A DNA stretch of 64,000 bases from Diaphorobacter nitroreducens. Its GTDB lineage: Bacteria; Pseudomonadota; Gammaproteobacteria; Burkholderiales; Burkholderiaceae_C. Under the pieces are notes generated by a model. It searched no databases and was not told the DNA's origin. It saw nothing but the letters and a program-made list of their open reading frames with translations. Location: positions 744,001-808,000 of the forward strand of contig RJVL01000001.1 of NCBI GenBank assembly GCA_003755025.1, written 5' to 3'. Made by a program: the position numbers and the translations under genes. Positions 16,507 to 24,937 of this stretch are shown here, piece by piece; positions within the stretch are counted from its first letter, which is position 1, and each line of letters opens with the position of its first letter.

Positions 16507-17889
16507 ATGACCGTTGTTACAACAGAGCTCCTGCGTCGCTTTGACGTTCCAGGGCCGCGCTACACCTCTTATCCGACTGCTGATCGTTTTGTCGAGGCCT
16601 TTGGCGAGCGGGAATACATCCTTGCGCTGCAGCAGCGTCGCGTGGGGTCGGTAGCCAAGGCGATGCCTTTGTCGCTTTATGTCCACATCCCGTTTTGTGA
16701 ATCGCTGTGCTATTACTGCGCGTGTAACAAGATCATTACCCGGCATCCAGAGCGGGCAGAGGTCTACTTGCGTTACCTCAGCCGTGAGATCGACCTGCAT
16801 ACGGCGCACTGCGGTGTGGGTCAGCATGTGAGCCAGCTGCATTTCGGCGGAGGCACGCCTACTTTTCTGACGGATGACGGTTTGCGCGAACTGATGGGCA
16901 TGTTGAGGCGCAGTTTCGTCCTCGTTCCGGGGGGGGAGTACTCCATAGAAGTGGACCCGCGGACCGTGGATGAAGCGCGGCTGGGATTGTTGGCGGAGCT
17001 GGGTTTCAATCGCCTGAGCTTTGGCGTGCAGGATTTCGACCCTGAAGTACAAAAGGCCGTGCACCGCATTCAGCCTGCCGAAAAGGTGTTCGCGTTGGTC
17101 GATGCGGCTCGGAAGCTCGGGTTTGAATCGGTGAACGTGGATTTGATCTACGGGCTGCCGCGCCAGACACCGGAGTCGTTTGATCGCACCTTGGAGCAGG
17201 TAGCCGAGCTGCGGCCAGACCGGATCGCGCTGTATGCGTACGCTCACTTGCCAGAACGCTTCAAGTCGCAGCGACGCATCATCACGGCCGAGTTGCCCAT
17301 GGCTTCGGCCAAGGTGTCCATGCTGGCCCGGTCACTTGATGTGTTCCAGGAAGCCGGCTACGTCTACGTGGGCATGGACCATTTTGCGCTGCCTGACGAT
17401 GCGCTGGCGGTGGCCAAGCGGCAAGGCAGGCTGCACCGCAATTTCCAAGGCTATAGCACGCAGCCCGATTGCGACCTGATTGGTCTGGGCGTTTCTGCCA
17501 TCGGGCGCGTGGGCGCTACTTACAGCCAAAATGTGAAAACGCTGGACGAGTATTACGACTGCATTAACCAGGGGCATTTGCCTGTGGTGCGCGGGCTGGC
17601 GTTGACCAAGGACGACTTGGTGCGCCGCGCAGTCATCATGGCGTTGATGTGCCAAGGTGAATTGCTGTTTGAGCCGTTGGAACAGTCTTGGCTGATTGAT
17701 TTCCGCAGTTATTTCGATGCGGAATTACAGCAACTGCAAGAAATGGCGGCTCAGGGCTTGGTGAAAATCAGTGATGAGGGCGTTGAAGTCACGCCCATGG
17801 GGTGGTATTTCGTGCGCGGCGTGGCCATGGTGTTCGACAAGTATCTGCAGGCTGACCGTAACCGCGCTCGCTTTTCCCGGATTATTTGA
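16507..17889 (+). CDS. hemN: Oxygen-independent coproporphyrinogen III oxidase
   Basis: Radical SAM enzyme that decarboxylates coproporphyrinogen III to protoporphyrinogen IX without oxygen, supplying heme for cytochromes under low oxygen. The 460-residue protein has the cluster motif C-x3-C-x2-C (Cys64, Cys68, Cys71 in HIPFCESLCYYCACNKI), the HFGGGTPTF glycine motif, and the C-terminal HemN domain. Its length and the N-terminal RYTSYPTADRF segment mark true HemN rather than HemW. It sits downstream of an FNR box, beside fnr. Confidence 0.96.
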   Translation: MTVVTTELLRRFDVPGPRYTSYPTADRFVEAFGEREYILALQQRRVGSVAKAMPLSLYVHIPFCESLCYYCACNKIITRHPERAEVYLRYLSREIDLHTAHCGVGQHVSQLHFGGGTPTFLTDDGLRELMGMLRRSFVLVPGGEYSIEVDPRTVDEARLGLLAELGFNRLSFGVQDFDPEVQKAVHRIQPAEKVFALVDAARKLGFESVNVDLIYGLPRQTPESFDRTLEQVAELRPDRIALYAYAHLPERFKSQRRIITAELPMASAKVSMLARSLDVFQEAGYVYVGMDHFALPDDALAVAKRQGRLHRNFQGYSTQPDCDLIGLGVSAIGRVGATYSQNVKTLDEYYDCINQGHLPVVRGLALTKDDLVRRAVIMALMCQGELLFEPLEQSWLIDFRSYFDAELQQLQEMAAQGLVKISDEGVEVTPMGWYFVRGVAMVFDKYLQADRNRARFSRII

Positions 17890-17892
17890 CCC

Positions 17893-18612
17893 ATGCTGTG
17901 GGCGCTGGCCACGACGACCTTCCTGATGGGGCTGATGGGAGGGGCTCACTGTTTGGCGATGTGTTCTGTTCCCTGCGCGGCGCTTACGGGGCTGGGTGGC
18001 ACGCAGGACGCCACCCACACCATTCAATGGGCGTCCCGCCGCGGAATCCTCCAACGGGTAGCGCAGTTTCACGTGGGGCGCCTGATCGGTTACGGCGCCG
18101 CAGGGGCGGTGGTTGCGCTGGCCATGGAGCAACTCGCATGGCTGGGGCAAAGCACCTCGGCATTGCGCCCCCTTTGGACGCTGATGCATGTGCTCATCCT
18201 CGCGTGGGGCGGGATGATGATGGTGCAAGCGCAGCAGCCCTTGTGGGTTGAGCGGGCGGGGCGTGCTGCCTGGGCGAAGGTCAAGCCCTTGGTCTCTCGG
18301 CCTGGCGGGCTCCTGACCGCGGGTGTGGCCTGGGCGCTCCTGCCATGCGGCCTTCTGTATACCGCACTGTTGACTGCCGCTCTCAGCGGAAGCGTGCTCC
18401 GCGGAGCCTTGTGCATGGTCCTGTTTGGCGTGGGAAGCGGTGTATGGCTGGTGCTGGGACCGTGGACATTTGGCCGCATTCGCGCTTGGATCGGCGTGAA
18501 GGGTGGGGCGTGGGGGTCTCGGCTGGCAGGTGGTGTGCTTTTTTCCCTGGGTGCATGGGCGCTGTGGATGGAGGTTGTCCATGGGCAGCCGGCGCCGTGG
18601 TGCGTGCCCTGA
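17893..18612 (+). CDS. Sulfite exporter TauE/SafE (UreH-like) family membrane protein
   Basis: 239 residues with about six membrane spans. The N-terminal MGLMGGAHCLAMCSVPCAAL motif, with His and two Cys, is typical of the UreH-like/DsbD-like metal or thiol transport proteins that accompany cco clusters. A second motif, VAWALLPCGLLYTALLTAAL, is also characteristic. It starts three bases after the hemN stop, so it is in the same transcript. A role in copper or redox supply for cbb3 oxidase assembly is inferred from the recurrent neighbourhood. Confidence 0.85.
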   Translation: MLWALATTTFLMGLMGGAHCLAMCSVPCAALTGLGGTQDATHTIQWASRRGILQRVAQFHVGRLIGYGAAGAVVALAMEQLAWLGQSTSALRPLWTLMHVLILAWGGMMMVQAQQPLWVERAGRAAWAKVKPLVSRPGGLLTAGVAWALLPCGLLYTALLTAALSGSVLRGALCMVLFGVGSGVWLVLGPWTFGRIRAWIGVKGGAWGSRLAGGVLFSLGAWALWMEVVHGQPAPWCVP

Positions 18613-18666
18613 AAACAGCGTTTTGTGGAACCACAGCGACTCCGCGAAGCATGTCGTGGCAAGCGA

Positions 18667-18960
18667 ATGGCGCAAACCGAGGCGCTCAGGCGTGACGTAT
18701 CGCTGTCAGATCTATACCAGCGGAAGTGACGAGTCTGTTCTCATCGACGTGGAGAAATCCAGCTACGCATCGCTGCCTTACTGGATGCGCCACCGTACGT
18801 CTGGGGCGCGCGCTGCGTATCAGTGAGGTTGCCGAAGGACTGGGAAACGCCCGAACCACGCCAGGATATTTGGCATCGGTGCGACGACTACCAAGGTCTG
18901 CTCTGTGCCTTGCAGATGGGTGGGTTGCGCGCGCTGGCCGCGGAGCGCCGGATTTTCTGA
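18667..18960 (+). pseudogene. Possible interrupted small ORF of unknown function
   Basis: Reading from the ATG at 18667 gives 20 codons, an in-frame TGA at 18727-18729, and then 76 further open codons to a stop at 18960. The part after the TGA has ordinary amino-acid composition (for example DAPPYVWGARCVSVRLP and DDYQGLLCALQMGGLRALA) and no good start codon of its own. This suggests one gene of about 97 residues broken by a point mutation. It could equally be chance. I recognise no family. It lies between the SafE-type gene and the 6S RNA gene. Confidence 0.35.
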
Positions 18961-19020
18961 GCAGGTATTGAGGTCGCTGGCACTCACCCGGAGCGAGGGC
19001 GCAAGCGATTACCAGAGAAA

Positions 19021-19197
19021 AGGTGTCTGCGAATGCCACCGGACCGGCATCCTGAACCGGGGGTTCAGGTGGGCGAGGGCAGCCAGGCGTTGGGTTCATC
19101 TGACGCGAGATGATCACGCTCACCGGGCGATGTACCAAGCCCGTGCTCAATGAGCATTGGTTCAAGGAAATATAAAGCCCGGCAGCATCGCAGACAT
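19021..19197 (-). ncRNA. ssrS: 6S RNA
   Basis: Regulatory RNA that binds sigma70 RNA polymerase in stationary phase. The 5' end (GTCTGCGATGCTGCCGG, near 19195) pairs with the 3' end (CCGGTGGCATTCGCAGAC, near 19023), forming the closing stem. The conserved 3' hairpin CCTGAACCCCCGGTTCAGG and the apical GGTGAGC segment are present, as in other 6S RNAs. Length is about 177 bases. It is transcribed from a TACAAT -10 element and lies directly downstream of zapA, the classic proteobacterial location. No 5-formyltetrahydrofolate cyclo-ligase gene follows. Confidence 0.85.
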
Positions 19198-19201
19198 GTT
19201 C

Positions 19202-19207
19202 ATTGTA
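19202..19207 (-). promoter_or_regulatory. -10 element of the 6S RNA gene
   Basis: TACAAT on the minus strand, about seven bases before the predicted 5' end of the 6S RNA. The -35 region is not distinct. Confidence 0.6.
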
Positions 19208-19253
19208 GTGGGCTGCCCGTGTGCGGCCAGGGGCCGGGCTTTTACCGTAATGG

Positions 19254-19598
19254 TTATAGGAGGCGCCCATCCTCGCCCAGCGCCTCGTCCAGGCGCAGGA
19301 GCAACTGCTGCACGCGCTCATCGCTGTCGTGCACGTGCGGCGCGACCGGGGTGGGGACGATGCGCGCAGGGGCTGAGGCGGCTGCCAAATCGGCGGCTTC
19401 GCGGTCGGCGATCTCGAAAGCCAGGTTGAGCGCCGCCAGCACGGCGATGCGCTCACGCGCGCGTACCTTGCCCGCGTCACGGATGCGCGTCATGGCGGTA
19501 TCCACGCGCTCGACCGCCTCCAGCAGGCGCGACTCCTGGCCGTCGGGGCAGGCCAGGAGATAGCTTTGCTGGAGGATCTGTACCTCGATCTGCTTCAT
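19254..19598 (-). CDS. zapA: Cell division protein ZapA
   Basis: Cytoplasmic FtsZ-ring stabiliser, 114 residues. The N-terminal half (IEVQILQQSYLLACPDGQE, then AVERVDTAMTRIRDAGKV and ERIAVLAALNLAFEI) is the ZapA FtsZ-binding fold, followed by a helical coiled-coil tail. It overlaps the upstream zapB-like gene by four bases. The 6S RNA gene follows immediately. Confidence 0.93.
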   Translation of the reverse strand: MKQIEVQILQQSYLLACPDGQESRLLEAVERVDTAMTRIRDAGKVRARERIAVLAALNLAFEIADREAADLAAASAPARIVPTPVAPHVHDSDERVQQLLLRLDEALGEDGRLL

Positions 19599-19834
19599 GG
19601 CGCGTCTTTCGTCTCGGCAGTGCCGGGGAGTTCGGGCTCGGCAGGCAGGCGGTCCAGCAATGCGTTCACGCGCGCACGGGCCGCCTGCAGGCGGGATTGG
19701 AGGGAATCGCGCTCCTGGGTGAGCGCCGCGACCTGTTGCGCCAACAGGGCATTGGTGCGCTGCAACTCGGCATGGCGCAGCAGCAGCCGCTCAACGCGCT
19801 CGGCGATCTGGTCGATGGAAGAGGGGGAGGCCAT
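19595..19834 (-). CDS. ZapB-like coiled-coil protein
   Basis: 79 residues, predicted to form one continuous coiled coil (LLLRHAELQRTNALLAQQVA through LQSRLQAARARVNALLDRL), with a proline-rich end. It is translationally coupled to zapA (overlap ATGA). This position and the coiled coil are those of the short cell-division proteins annotated as ZapB or TIGR02449-type in betaproteobacteria. Direct homology to enterobacterial ZapB cannot be judged by eye. Confidence 0.8.
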   Translation of the reverse strand: MASPSSIDQIAERVERLLLRHAELQRTNALLAQQVAALTQERDSLQSRLQAARARVNALLDRLPAEPELPGTAETKDAP

Positions 19835-19885
19835 ACGCTGCCGATTGTAGGGATCGGCGTGCGAACCATCGTAAAATTGCGCAGT

Positions 19886-20095
19886 TGGTGCTCGCGGCGT
19901 GGTTCACATGCCGCAGTTCAACGGGAAGCAGGGAGGGGCCCTCCGTCATGGAGTGCGTCCTGTGCCTGCGCTGCCCCCGCAACGGTCAGCGGATGAGCCG
20001 TACTTCGGCTCCCTCTTCATTGACAAGCCACTGAGCGCCTTGAACAAGCGTTTGGGAAGGCGATGCAGAGCGTTCCGCCAGCCCGGATACCGGCC
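19886..20095 (+). promoter_or_regulatory. Cobalamin riboswitch
   Basis: Long leader with the conserved pieces in order: GGTTCACATGCCGC, AACGGGAAGCAGGG, TGCCCCCGCAACGG, AAGCCACTG, TTTGGGAAGGCG, and the B12 box GCCAGCCCGGATACCGGCC at 20077-20095. It lies upstream of btuB and six further B12 genes. It should shut expression when adenosylcobalamin or another cobalamin is plentiful. A TAAAAT promoter-like element sits at 19872-19877. Confidence 0.93.
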
Positions 20096-20127
20096 AACGA
20101 GGTGGCTCCGCGTTTCCTTTTGTGAAA

Positions 20128-20147
20128 CCTGGGCCGTTATGCCCAGG
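20128..20147 (+). promoter_or_regulatory. Hairpin in the riboswitch expression platform
   Basis: Perfect stem CCTGGGC (20128-20134), CGTTAT loop, GCCCAGG (20141-20147), between the B12 box and the btuB start. There is no T run after it, so control may act on translation or through Rho rather than intrinsic termination. Which of these is not shown by the sequence. Confidence 0.5.
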
Positions 20148-20192
20148 TGCCGACGGGGAGGTCGGCCGTGGCGATCTCTCTGTTTGCCCCAC

Positions 20193-22073
20193 ATGACAAA
20201 CACCCGTCCGTTCAATGTGCGCTTGAGTGCGCTTTCCGTGCACGCGCGCGTCGCCGTGCTGCCGCTGGCGCTGGCCGCCGCTTTCCCCGCCGTGTCCCAG
20301 ACCCTGCTGGCCCAGGCAGCCACAGAACCCCAACTGCGTGAAACCGTCATCACGGCAACCCGCGTGGCCCGGCCGCTGGCCGACATCGTGTCCGATGTGT
20401 CCGTCATCGACCGTGAAACCATCGAGGCCAGCGGCGCGGTAGGCGTCATTGACGTGATCTCGCGCCTGCCAGGCGTGCAGATCACGCGCAATGGCGGCCA
20501 GGGCAGCAGTGGCAGCGTCTACCTGCGCGGCGCGGAGTCGCGCTTTACCGCCGTGTACCTGGACGGCGTGCGCCTGGACTCGCAATCCACCGGCGGCGTG
20601 GTGTGGGAGCAAATCCCGTTGTCGCAGATCGACCGCATCGAGGTCGTGCGCGGGCCAGCGGCTGCTGTGTACGGCTCGGATGCCATGGGAGGCGTGATCC
20701 AGCTCTTCACCAAAAAGGGCGAGGGTGCGCCGGCGCCCTACGTGGGCGTGGGCCTGGGCAACCAGGGCACGCGGACGGTGCAGGCCGGCGTGAGTGGCGG
20801 CACCGAGCAGGTGGACTATGCGCTGGGGCTGTCGCATGAGCGCGCCGATGGCTTCAGTGCCCGCGTAGGCTCCGCCTACAACCCGGACAAAGACGGCTAC
20901 CGCCGCACCTCTGCCAATGCCCGACTGGGCGTGCAGTTCGACACGACCCATCGCCTGGAGGGCACGCTGCTGGCCAGCAACCTCAACTCGCAGTACGACG
21001 GCAGCAAAACGGCCGACGACCGCAATCACCACCAATTGCGCACGGCCAGCCTGGCATGGCTGGCCAAGTGGAGCGACGTGTACAGCACGCGCTTGCAGGT
21101 CACGCAGGGGCAGAGTGAATACAGCACCCGGCCCAACTTCTACATGACCGAGACCACGCTGCACAATTACCTGCTGCAAAACGAGTGGCGCCTGGGCGCG
21201 CATCTGTTCACAGCCGCGCTGGAGCGCCGCGAGGACGAACTGCACAACCCCGCCACCGAGTTCGTGGGCGACCTCCAGCGTGACCGCTCACAGAACGCGC
21301 TCGCGCTGGGCTATGGCCTGAACCAGGGCGCCCATACGCTGCAGGCCAACCTGCGCTATGACGACGACAGCGAGTTCGGCGGCAAAAGCACGGGCAGCCT
21401 GTCCTATGGCTACGCCATTACGCCGCAGTGGCGCGTCACCGCAGCGGCCGGCACGTCCTTCCGCGCACCCACGCTCTACCACCGCTTCAGCGAATACGGC
21501 GCGCCCGACCTGCAGCCCGAGAAGGGGCGCAACGTGGAGCTGGGCGCGCGGTGGACACAAGGAGAGAGCAGCGTGGGTGTCGTGGCGTACCGCAACCGCG
21601 TCAGCAACCTCATCAATTTCGGCGCCGCGGGCCGCTGTGATTCCAGCTTCGGCTGCTACGAGAACGTGGGCCGCGCCGAGTACAAGGGCGTGACGCTGTC
21701 GGCCGCGCACCGCATCGCGGGCGTGTCGCTGCATGGCTCCATCGACTGGCAGAACCCGCGTGACCTGGACAGCGGCAAACTGCTGGCGCGCCGTGCCAAG
21801 CGCTACGCCACGCTGGGTGCCGACACCTTGGTGGCAGGCTGGACGCTGGGGGCAGAGCTCTACGCATCCGCGCGCCGGTACGACAACGCGGCCAACACCA
21901 ACGTACTGGGCGGCTACACCACGCTCAACCTCTACACCAGCAAGCGCGTGGCGCGCGACGTGACGCTGCTGGCCCGCGTCGACAACCTGGCCGACAAGGA
22001 CTACCAGTTGGCGCGCACCTACGCCACCGGCGGCCGCACGTTCTACGTGGGCCTGAAGTGGGAGCCGCAGTAA
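20193..22073 (+). CDS. btuB: TonB-dependent vitamin B12 receptor BtuB
   Basis: Outer-membrane receptor that imports cobalamins or other corrinoids using TonB energy. From the ATG at 20193 the protein has 626 residues: a signal peptide (cleavage near VSQTLLAQA), a TonB-box-like ETVITATR segment, a plug domain (GVIDVISRLPGVQITRNGG, RIEVVRGPAAAVYGSDAMGG), a 22-strand barrel, and a C-terminal aromatic residue region (TFYVGLKWEPQ). The start was set by the signal peptide, as the ribosome site is weak. Control by the riboswitch upstream supports the B12 assignment. Confidence 0.93.
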   Translation: MTNTRPFNVRLSALSVHARVAVLPLALAAAFPAVSQTLLAQAATEPQLRETVITATRVARPLADIVSDVSVIDRETIEASGAVGVIDVISRLPGVQITRNGGQGSSGSVYLRGAESRFTAVYLDGVRLDSQSTGGVVWEQIPLSQIDRIEVVRGPAAAVYGSDAMGGVIQLFTKKGEGAPAPYVGVGLGNQGTRTVQAGVSGGTEQVDYALGLSHERADGFSARVGSAYNPDKDGYRRTSANARLGVQFDTTHRLEGTLLASNLNSQYDGSKTADDRNHHQLRTASLAWLAKWSDVYSTRLQVTQGQSEYSTRPNFYMTETTLHNYLLQNEWRLGAHLFTAALERREDELHNPATEFVGDLQRDRSQNALALGYGLNQGAHTLQANLRYDDDSEFGGKSTGSLSYGYAITPQWRVTAAAGTSFRAPTLYHRFSEYGAPDLQPEKGRNVELGARWTQGESSVGVVAYRNRVSNLINFGAAGRCDSSFGCYENVGRAEYKGVTLSAAHRIAGVSLHGSIDWQNPRDLDSGKLLARRAKRYATLGADTLVAGWTLGAELYASARRYDNAANTNVLGGYTTLNLYTSKRVARDVTLLARVDNLADKDYQLARTYATGGRTFYVGLKWEPQ

Positions 22074-22095
22074 CGCCATCACCGACTGCCACACC

Positions 22096-23454
22096 ATGAG
22101 CCGCTGTCCCGCCCTGGTCATCGCCGCGCCCGCCTCTGGGCAGGGCAAGACCACCGTCACCGCCGCTTTGGCGCGCCTGCACACACGCCAAGGCCGGCGC
22201 GTGCGGGTGTTCAAGTGTGGGCCCGACTTCCTGGACCCGCACTGGCACCAATTGGCCAGCGGCGCCCCCGTGCACCAGCTCGATCTGTGGATGACCGGCG
22301 CGGCAGATTGCGCGCAGCGCCTGCGCGCCGCGGCGGCCGAAGCAGACCTGCTGCTCATCGAAGGGGTGATGGGGTTGTTCGACGGCGAGCACAGCGTGGG
22401 CGACCTGGCGCAGCGCTTCGGCATACCGGTGCTTGCGGTGGTGGATGCCTCTGCCATGGGGGGCACGCTGGGCGCCATCGTGCATGGGCTGCGGCACTAC
22501 CGTGCGGGCCTGCCATGGGCCGGTGTCTTGGCCAACCGCGTGGCGGGCGACCGCCATGCGCAGATGCTGCGGGACGGCTTGGCCGACGCTGCGGACTGGC
22601 TGGGTGCGCTGCCACGGGTCGTGGGTGATGCTGCGGGCGGCAGGGAGCCTGGTGGCCTTCTGCCCGAGCGGCACCTGGGACTGGTGGCAGCGCACGAACT
22701 GCCCGATGCCCTGCAGCGGCTGGACGCCGTGGCCGATGCGCTGGCCGTCACGCCCCTGGGCCGCATGTCCGCCGCGGACCTGCAGCGCTGGGCGGTGGAC
22801 TTTGGCGGCACGCCCGTGGGCCGTGCCGCCATCACGCCGCTGCTGGCCGGCCGCACCGTGGCCGTGGCGGCGGATGAGGCTTTCTGCTTCATCTACGAAG
22901 CCAACATCGATACCCTGCAGCAGCTGGGCGCGCGCGTGGTGCGCTTTTCGCCGCTGTGCGACGCTGCGCTGCCAGCCTGCGACGCGCTGTGGCTGCCCGG
23001 CGGCTACCCCGAGCTGCACGCCGATGCGCTGGCCGCCAATACGGCCTTGCGCGACAGCCTGCAGGCGCACGTGGCGGCGGGTCGGCCCGTGTGGGCGGAG
23101 TGCGGCGGCATGATGGCGCTGCTGGAGTCCATCACCTTGGCCGACGGGCGCCGCGTGCCCCTGTGGGGGCTGCTGCCGGGTCATGCCACCATGCAGCGGC
23201 GCCTGGCCGCGCTGGGGCCGCGCGCGCTGCGCATGGGCACGCATGAGTTGCGCGGCCACACCTTTCACTACTCGGTCACCGACAGCCCGGCCGCCGTGTG
23301 CGCACACGCCCAGCGTCCCGATCACGCAAGGGCACCGGACGGCGGTGAAGCCGTGTACCGCCACGGCAGCATCCACGCGAGCTACTTTCACGCATGGTTT
23401 GCGTCCAGCCCGCAGGCGACCGCAGCTTTGCTGGGCGCGGAGGCGGGGCCATGA
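22096..23454 (+). CDS. cbiA: Cobyrinate a,c-diamide synthase
   Basis: Glutamine- and ATP-dependent amidation of the a and c side chains of cobyrinate (CbiA) or hydrogenobyrinate (CobB). The 452-residue protein has an N-terminal P-loop domain (APASGQGKTTVTAALARLH, FKCGPDFLDPHWH) and a C-terminal class I glutaminase domain (GGYPELHADAL, nucleophile in ECGGMMAL). No other corrin-ring genes are in the window, so it may act on imported corrinoids or with genes elsewhere. The stop overlaps the cobU start by four bases. Confidence 0.92.
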   Translation: MSRCPALVIAAPASGQGKTTVTAALARLHTRQGRRVRVFKCGPDFLDPHWHQLASGAPVHQLDLWMTGAADCAQRLRAAAAEADLLLIEGVMGLFDGEHSVGDLAQRFGIPVLAVVDASAMGGTLGAIVHGLRHYRAGLPWAGVLANRVAGDRHAQMLRDGLADAADWLGALPRVVGDAAGGREPGGLLPERHLGLVAAHELPDALQRLDAVADALAVTPLGRMSAADLQRWAVDFGGTPVGRAAITPLLAGRTVAVAADEAFCFIYEANIDTLQQLGARVVRFSPLCDAALPACDALWLPGGYPELHADALAANTALRDSLQAHVAAGRPVWAECGGMMALLESITLADGRRVPLWGLLPGHATMQRRLAALGPRALRMGTHELRGHTFHYSVTDSPAAVCAHAQRPDHARAPDGGEAVYRHGSIHASYFHAWFASSPQATAALLGAEAGP

Positions 23455-24050
23455 ACGCGGCGCCGCAGACCATCGCCCGCAGTGAACTCATCCTGGGTGG
23501 GCAAAAGAGCGGCAAGTCGCGCCGCGCCGAACTGCTGGCGCGCCAGTGGCTGCAGGCCGCGCTGGCACACCGCGCGCTGCTGCTGGCCACCGGCCAGCCG
23601 TGGGACGACGAGATGCGTGCGCGCATTGCCCGCCACCAGCGCGAGCGTGCCGAGCGTGTGCCCGGCCTGCAGACCGAGGAAGAGCCGCGCGATCTGGCTC
23701 ACGCCCTGGTGTGCCACAGCACCCCACAGACCCTGATCGTCGTGGACTGCCTCACCCTGTGGCTCACCAACTGGCTCATGCCGGCCGAACCCCAAGATGT
23801 AGAGCAAAAACAGCCTCTAGCGCGCGATTGGCAAGCGCAGGCAGCTCACTTTTTTGAAGCGTTGACGCACGCGCCCGGCCCCGTGGTGCTGGTGGGCAAC
23901 GAGATCGGCCTGGGCGTGATCCCCCTGGGGCGCGAAGTGCGCGCCTTCGTGGACGCGCTGGGCGCCCTGAACCAGCGCGCGGCGGCAGCCTGCCAGCGCG
24001 TCACGCTGATGGCGGCGGGCCTGCCGCTTACCCTGAAGGACGCACCATGA
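23451..24050 (+). CDS. cobU: Bifunctional adenosylcobinamide kinase / phosphate guanylyltransferase, with embedded repeat
   Basis: Activates adenosylcobinamide to its GDP form during nucleotide-loop assembly or salvage. The 199-residue protein has the P-loop GGQKSGKSRRAELLA, RHQRERAERVPGL, the VDCLTLWLTNWL segment and VGNEIGLGVIPLGREVR. Residues about 116-137 are encoded by a copy of the dispersed palindromic repeat (23797-23860), giving LARDWQAQAAHFFEA, which resembles the repeat-encoded peptide in the enoyl-CoA hydratase-like gene at 4456. It overlaps both cbiA and btuF by four bases. Confidence 0.92.
   Translation: MNAAPQTIARSELILGGQKSGKSRRAELLARQWLQAALAHRALLLATGQPWDDEMRARIARHQRERAERVPGLQTEEEPRDLAHALVCHSTPQTLIVVDCLTLWLTNWLMPAEPQDVEQKQPLARDWQAQAAHFFEALTHAPGPVVLVGNEIGLGVIPLGREVRAFVDALGALNQRAAAACQRVTLMAAGLPLTLKDAP
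23797..23860. repeat. Dispersed palindromic repeat, copy 4 (inside cobU)
   Basis: Contains CAGCCTCTAGCGCGCGATT, then GGCAAGCGCAGGCAGCTCAC and a TTTTTTGAAGC end. It is read through in the cobU frame without a stop, in the same frame as copy 2 in the enoyl-CoA hydratase-like gene. Confidence 0.7.
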
Positions 24051-24937
24051 TGCCTCTTCGCTGGCGCCGCCAGCTTGCTGCCGCCGGCTGGCTGCTGGGC
24101 CTGCTGCTGGCCTTGCCCAGCGCCCACGCGGTGACCATCACCGACGACCGGGGCCGCGCGCTGCGATTCGACCAGCCGCCCCAGCGCATCGTGAGCCTGC
24201 TGCCGTCGCTGACCGAGAGCGTGTGCGAGCTGCAGCGCTGTGAGCGCCTGGTGGGGGTGGACCGCTACTCCAACTGGCCCGCGTCCGTGCGGCGCCTGCC
24301 CCAGGTGGGCGGCGGGCTGGACCCGAACATCGAGGCCATCGTCGCACTGCGCCCGGACGTGGTACTGCTGTCGGTCAGCAGCCGCGTCAGCGACCGGCTG
24401 GAGGCGCTGGGCGTGAAGGTGCTGGCGCTGGACCACAAGACCCATGCGGACGTGCGCCGCGTGCTGGGGGTGCTGGGTGAACTGCTGGCCGTTCCCCCGG
24501 AGCACGGCGCGGAGCGCGTGTGGCGCGTGATCGATGCCGCCGTGCAGGCCGCCGCGCAGTCGCTGCCGCAGCGCGCGCGCGGGGCGCGGGTGTTCTTCGA
24601 GGTCAGCCGCGGCCCCTATGCGGCGGGGGCCAGTTCGTTCATCGGCGAGACGCTGGTGCGCCTGGGCGCGCGCAACGTGGTCCCGCCCGAGCTGGGGCCC
24701 TTTCCGCGCCTCAATCCCGAGTTCGTCCTGCGCGCACAGCCCGACGTATTGATGGTGGCCAACCGCAGCATGCAGCCCATGACCCAATACCCGGGGTGGA
24801 ACCACCTGGCCGCGGTCAAGGCGGGCCGCGTGTGCGACTTCGGTCCCGAACTGTCAGACGTGGTGGTGCGCCCCGGCCCGCGCATGGCTGAGGCCGCGCG
24901 CATCATGGCCCGCTGCCTGGCGGAGAAGTACGAATGA
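24047..24937 (+). CDS. btuF: Cobalamin ABC transporter substrate-binding protein (BtuF-like)
   Basis: Periplasmic class III binding protein, 296 residues. A signal peptide (AAAGWLLGLLLALPSAHA) is followed by the BtuF/FepB-type domain. Characteristic segments are PQRIVSLLPSLTESVCEL, LVGVDRYSNWPASV, VGGGLDPNIEAIVALRPDVV and, near the end, the conserved glutamate-containing GASSFIGETLVRLGARN. Together with the BtuC and BtuD genes downstream it forms the uptake system for corrinoids delivered by BtuB. Specificity is inferred from the riboswitch operon. Confidence 0.9.
   Translation: MMPLRWRRQLAAAGWLLGLLLALPSAHAVTITDDRGRALRFDQPPQRIVSLLPSLTESVCELQRCERLVGVDRYSNWPASVRRLPQVGGGLDPNIEAIVALRPDVVLLSVSSRVSDRLEALGVKVLALDHKTHADVRRVLGVLGELLAVPPEHGAERVWRVIDAAVQAAAQSLPQRARGARVFFEVSRGPYAAGASSFIGETLVRLGARNVVPPELGPFPRLNPEFVLRAQPDVLMVANRSMQPMTQYPGWNHLAAVKAGRVCDFGPELSDVVVRPGPRMAEAARIMARCLAEKYE

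Noticed and set aside
18727-18729. In-frame TGA in the ORF at 18667 as a selenocysteine codon
   Set aside because: There is no selenoprotein-like context such as a redox CxxU or UxxC motif and no convincing SECIS hairpin directly after it. A disabling mutation is simpler.
19211-19244. GC-rich segment with TTTT (GCCCG ... CGGGC) as a terminator for zapA
   Set aside because: The T run lies on the plus-strand side, so it cannot serve zapA, which is on the minus strand. No plus-strand gene ends there.
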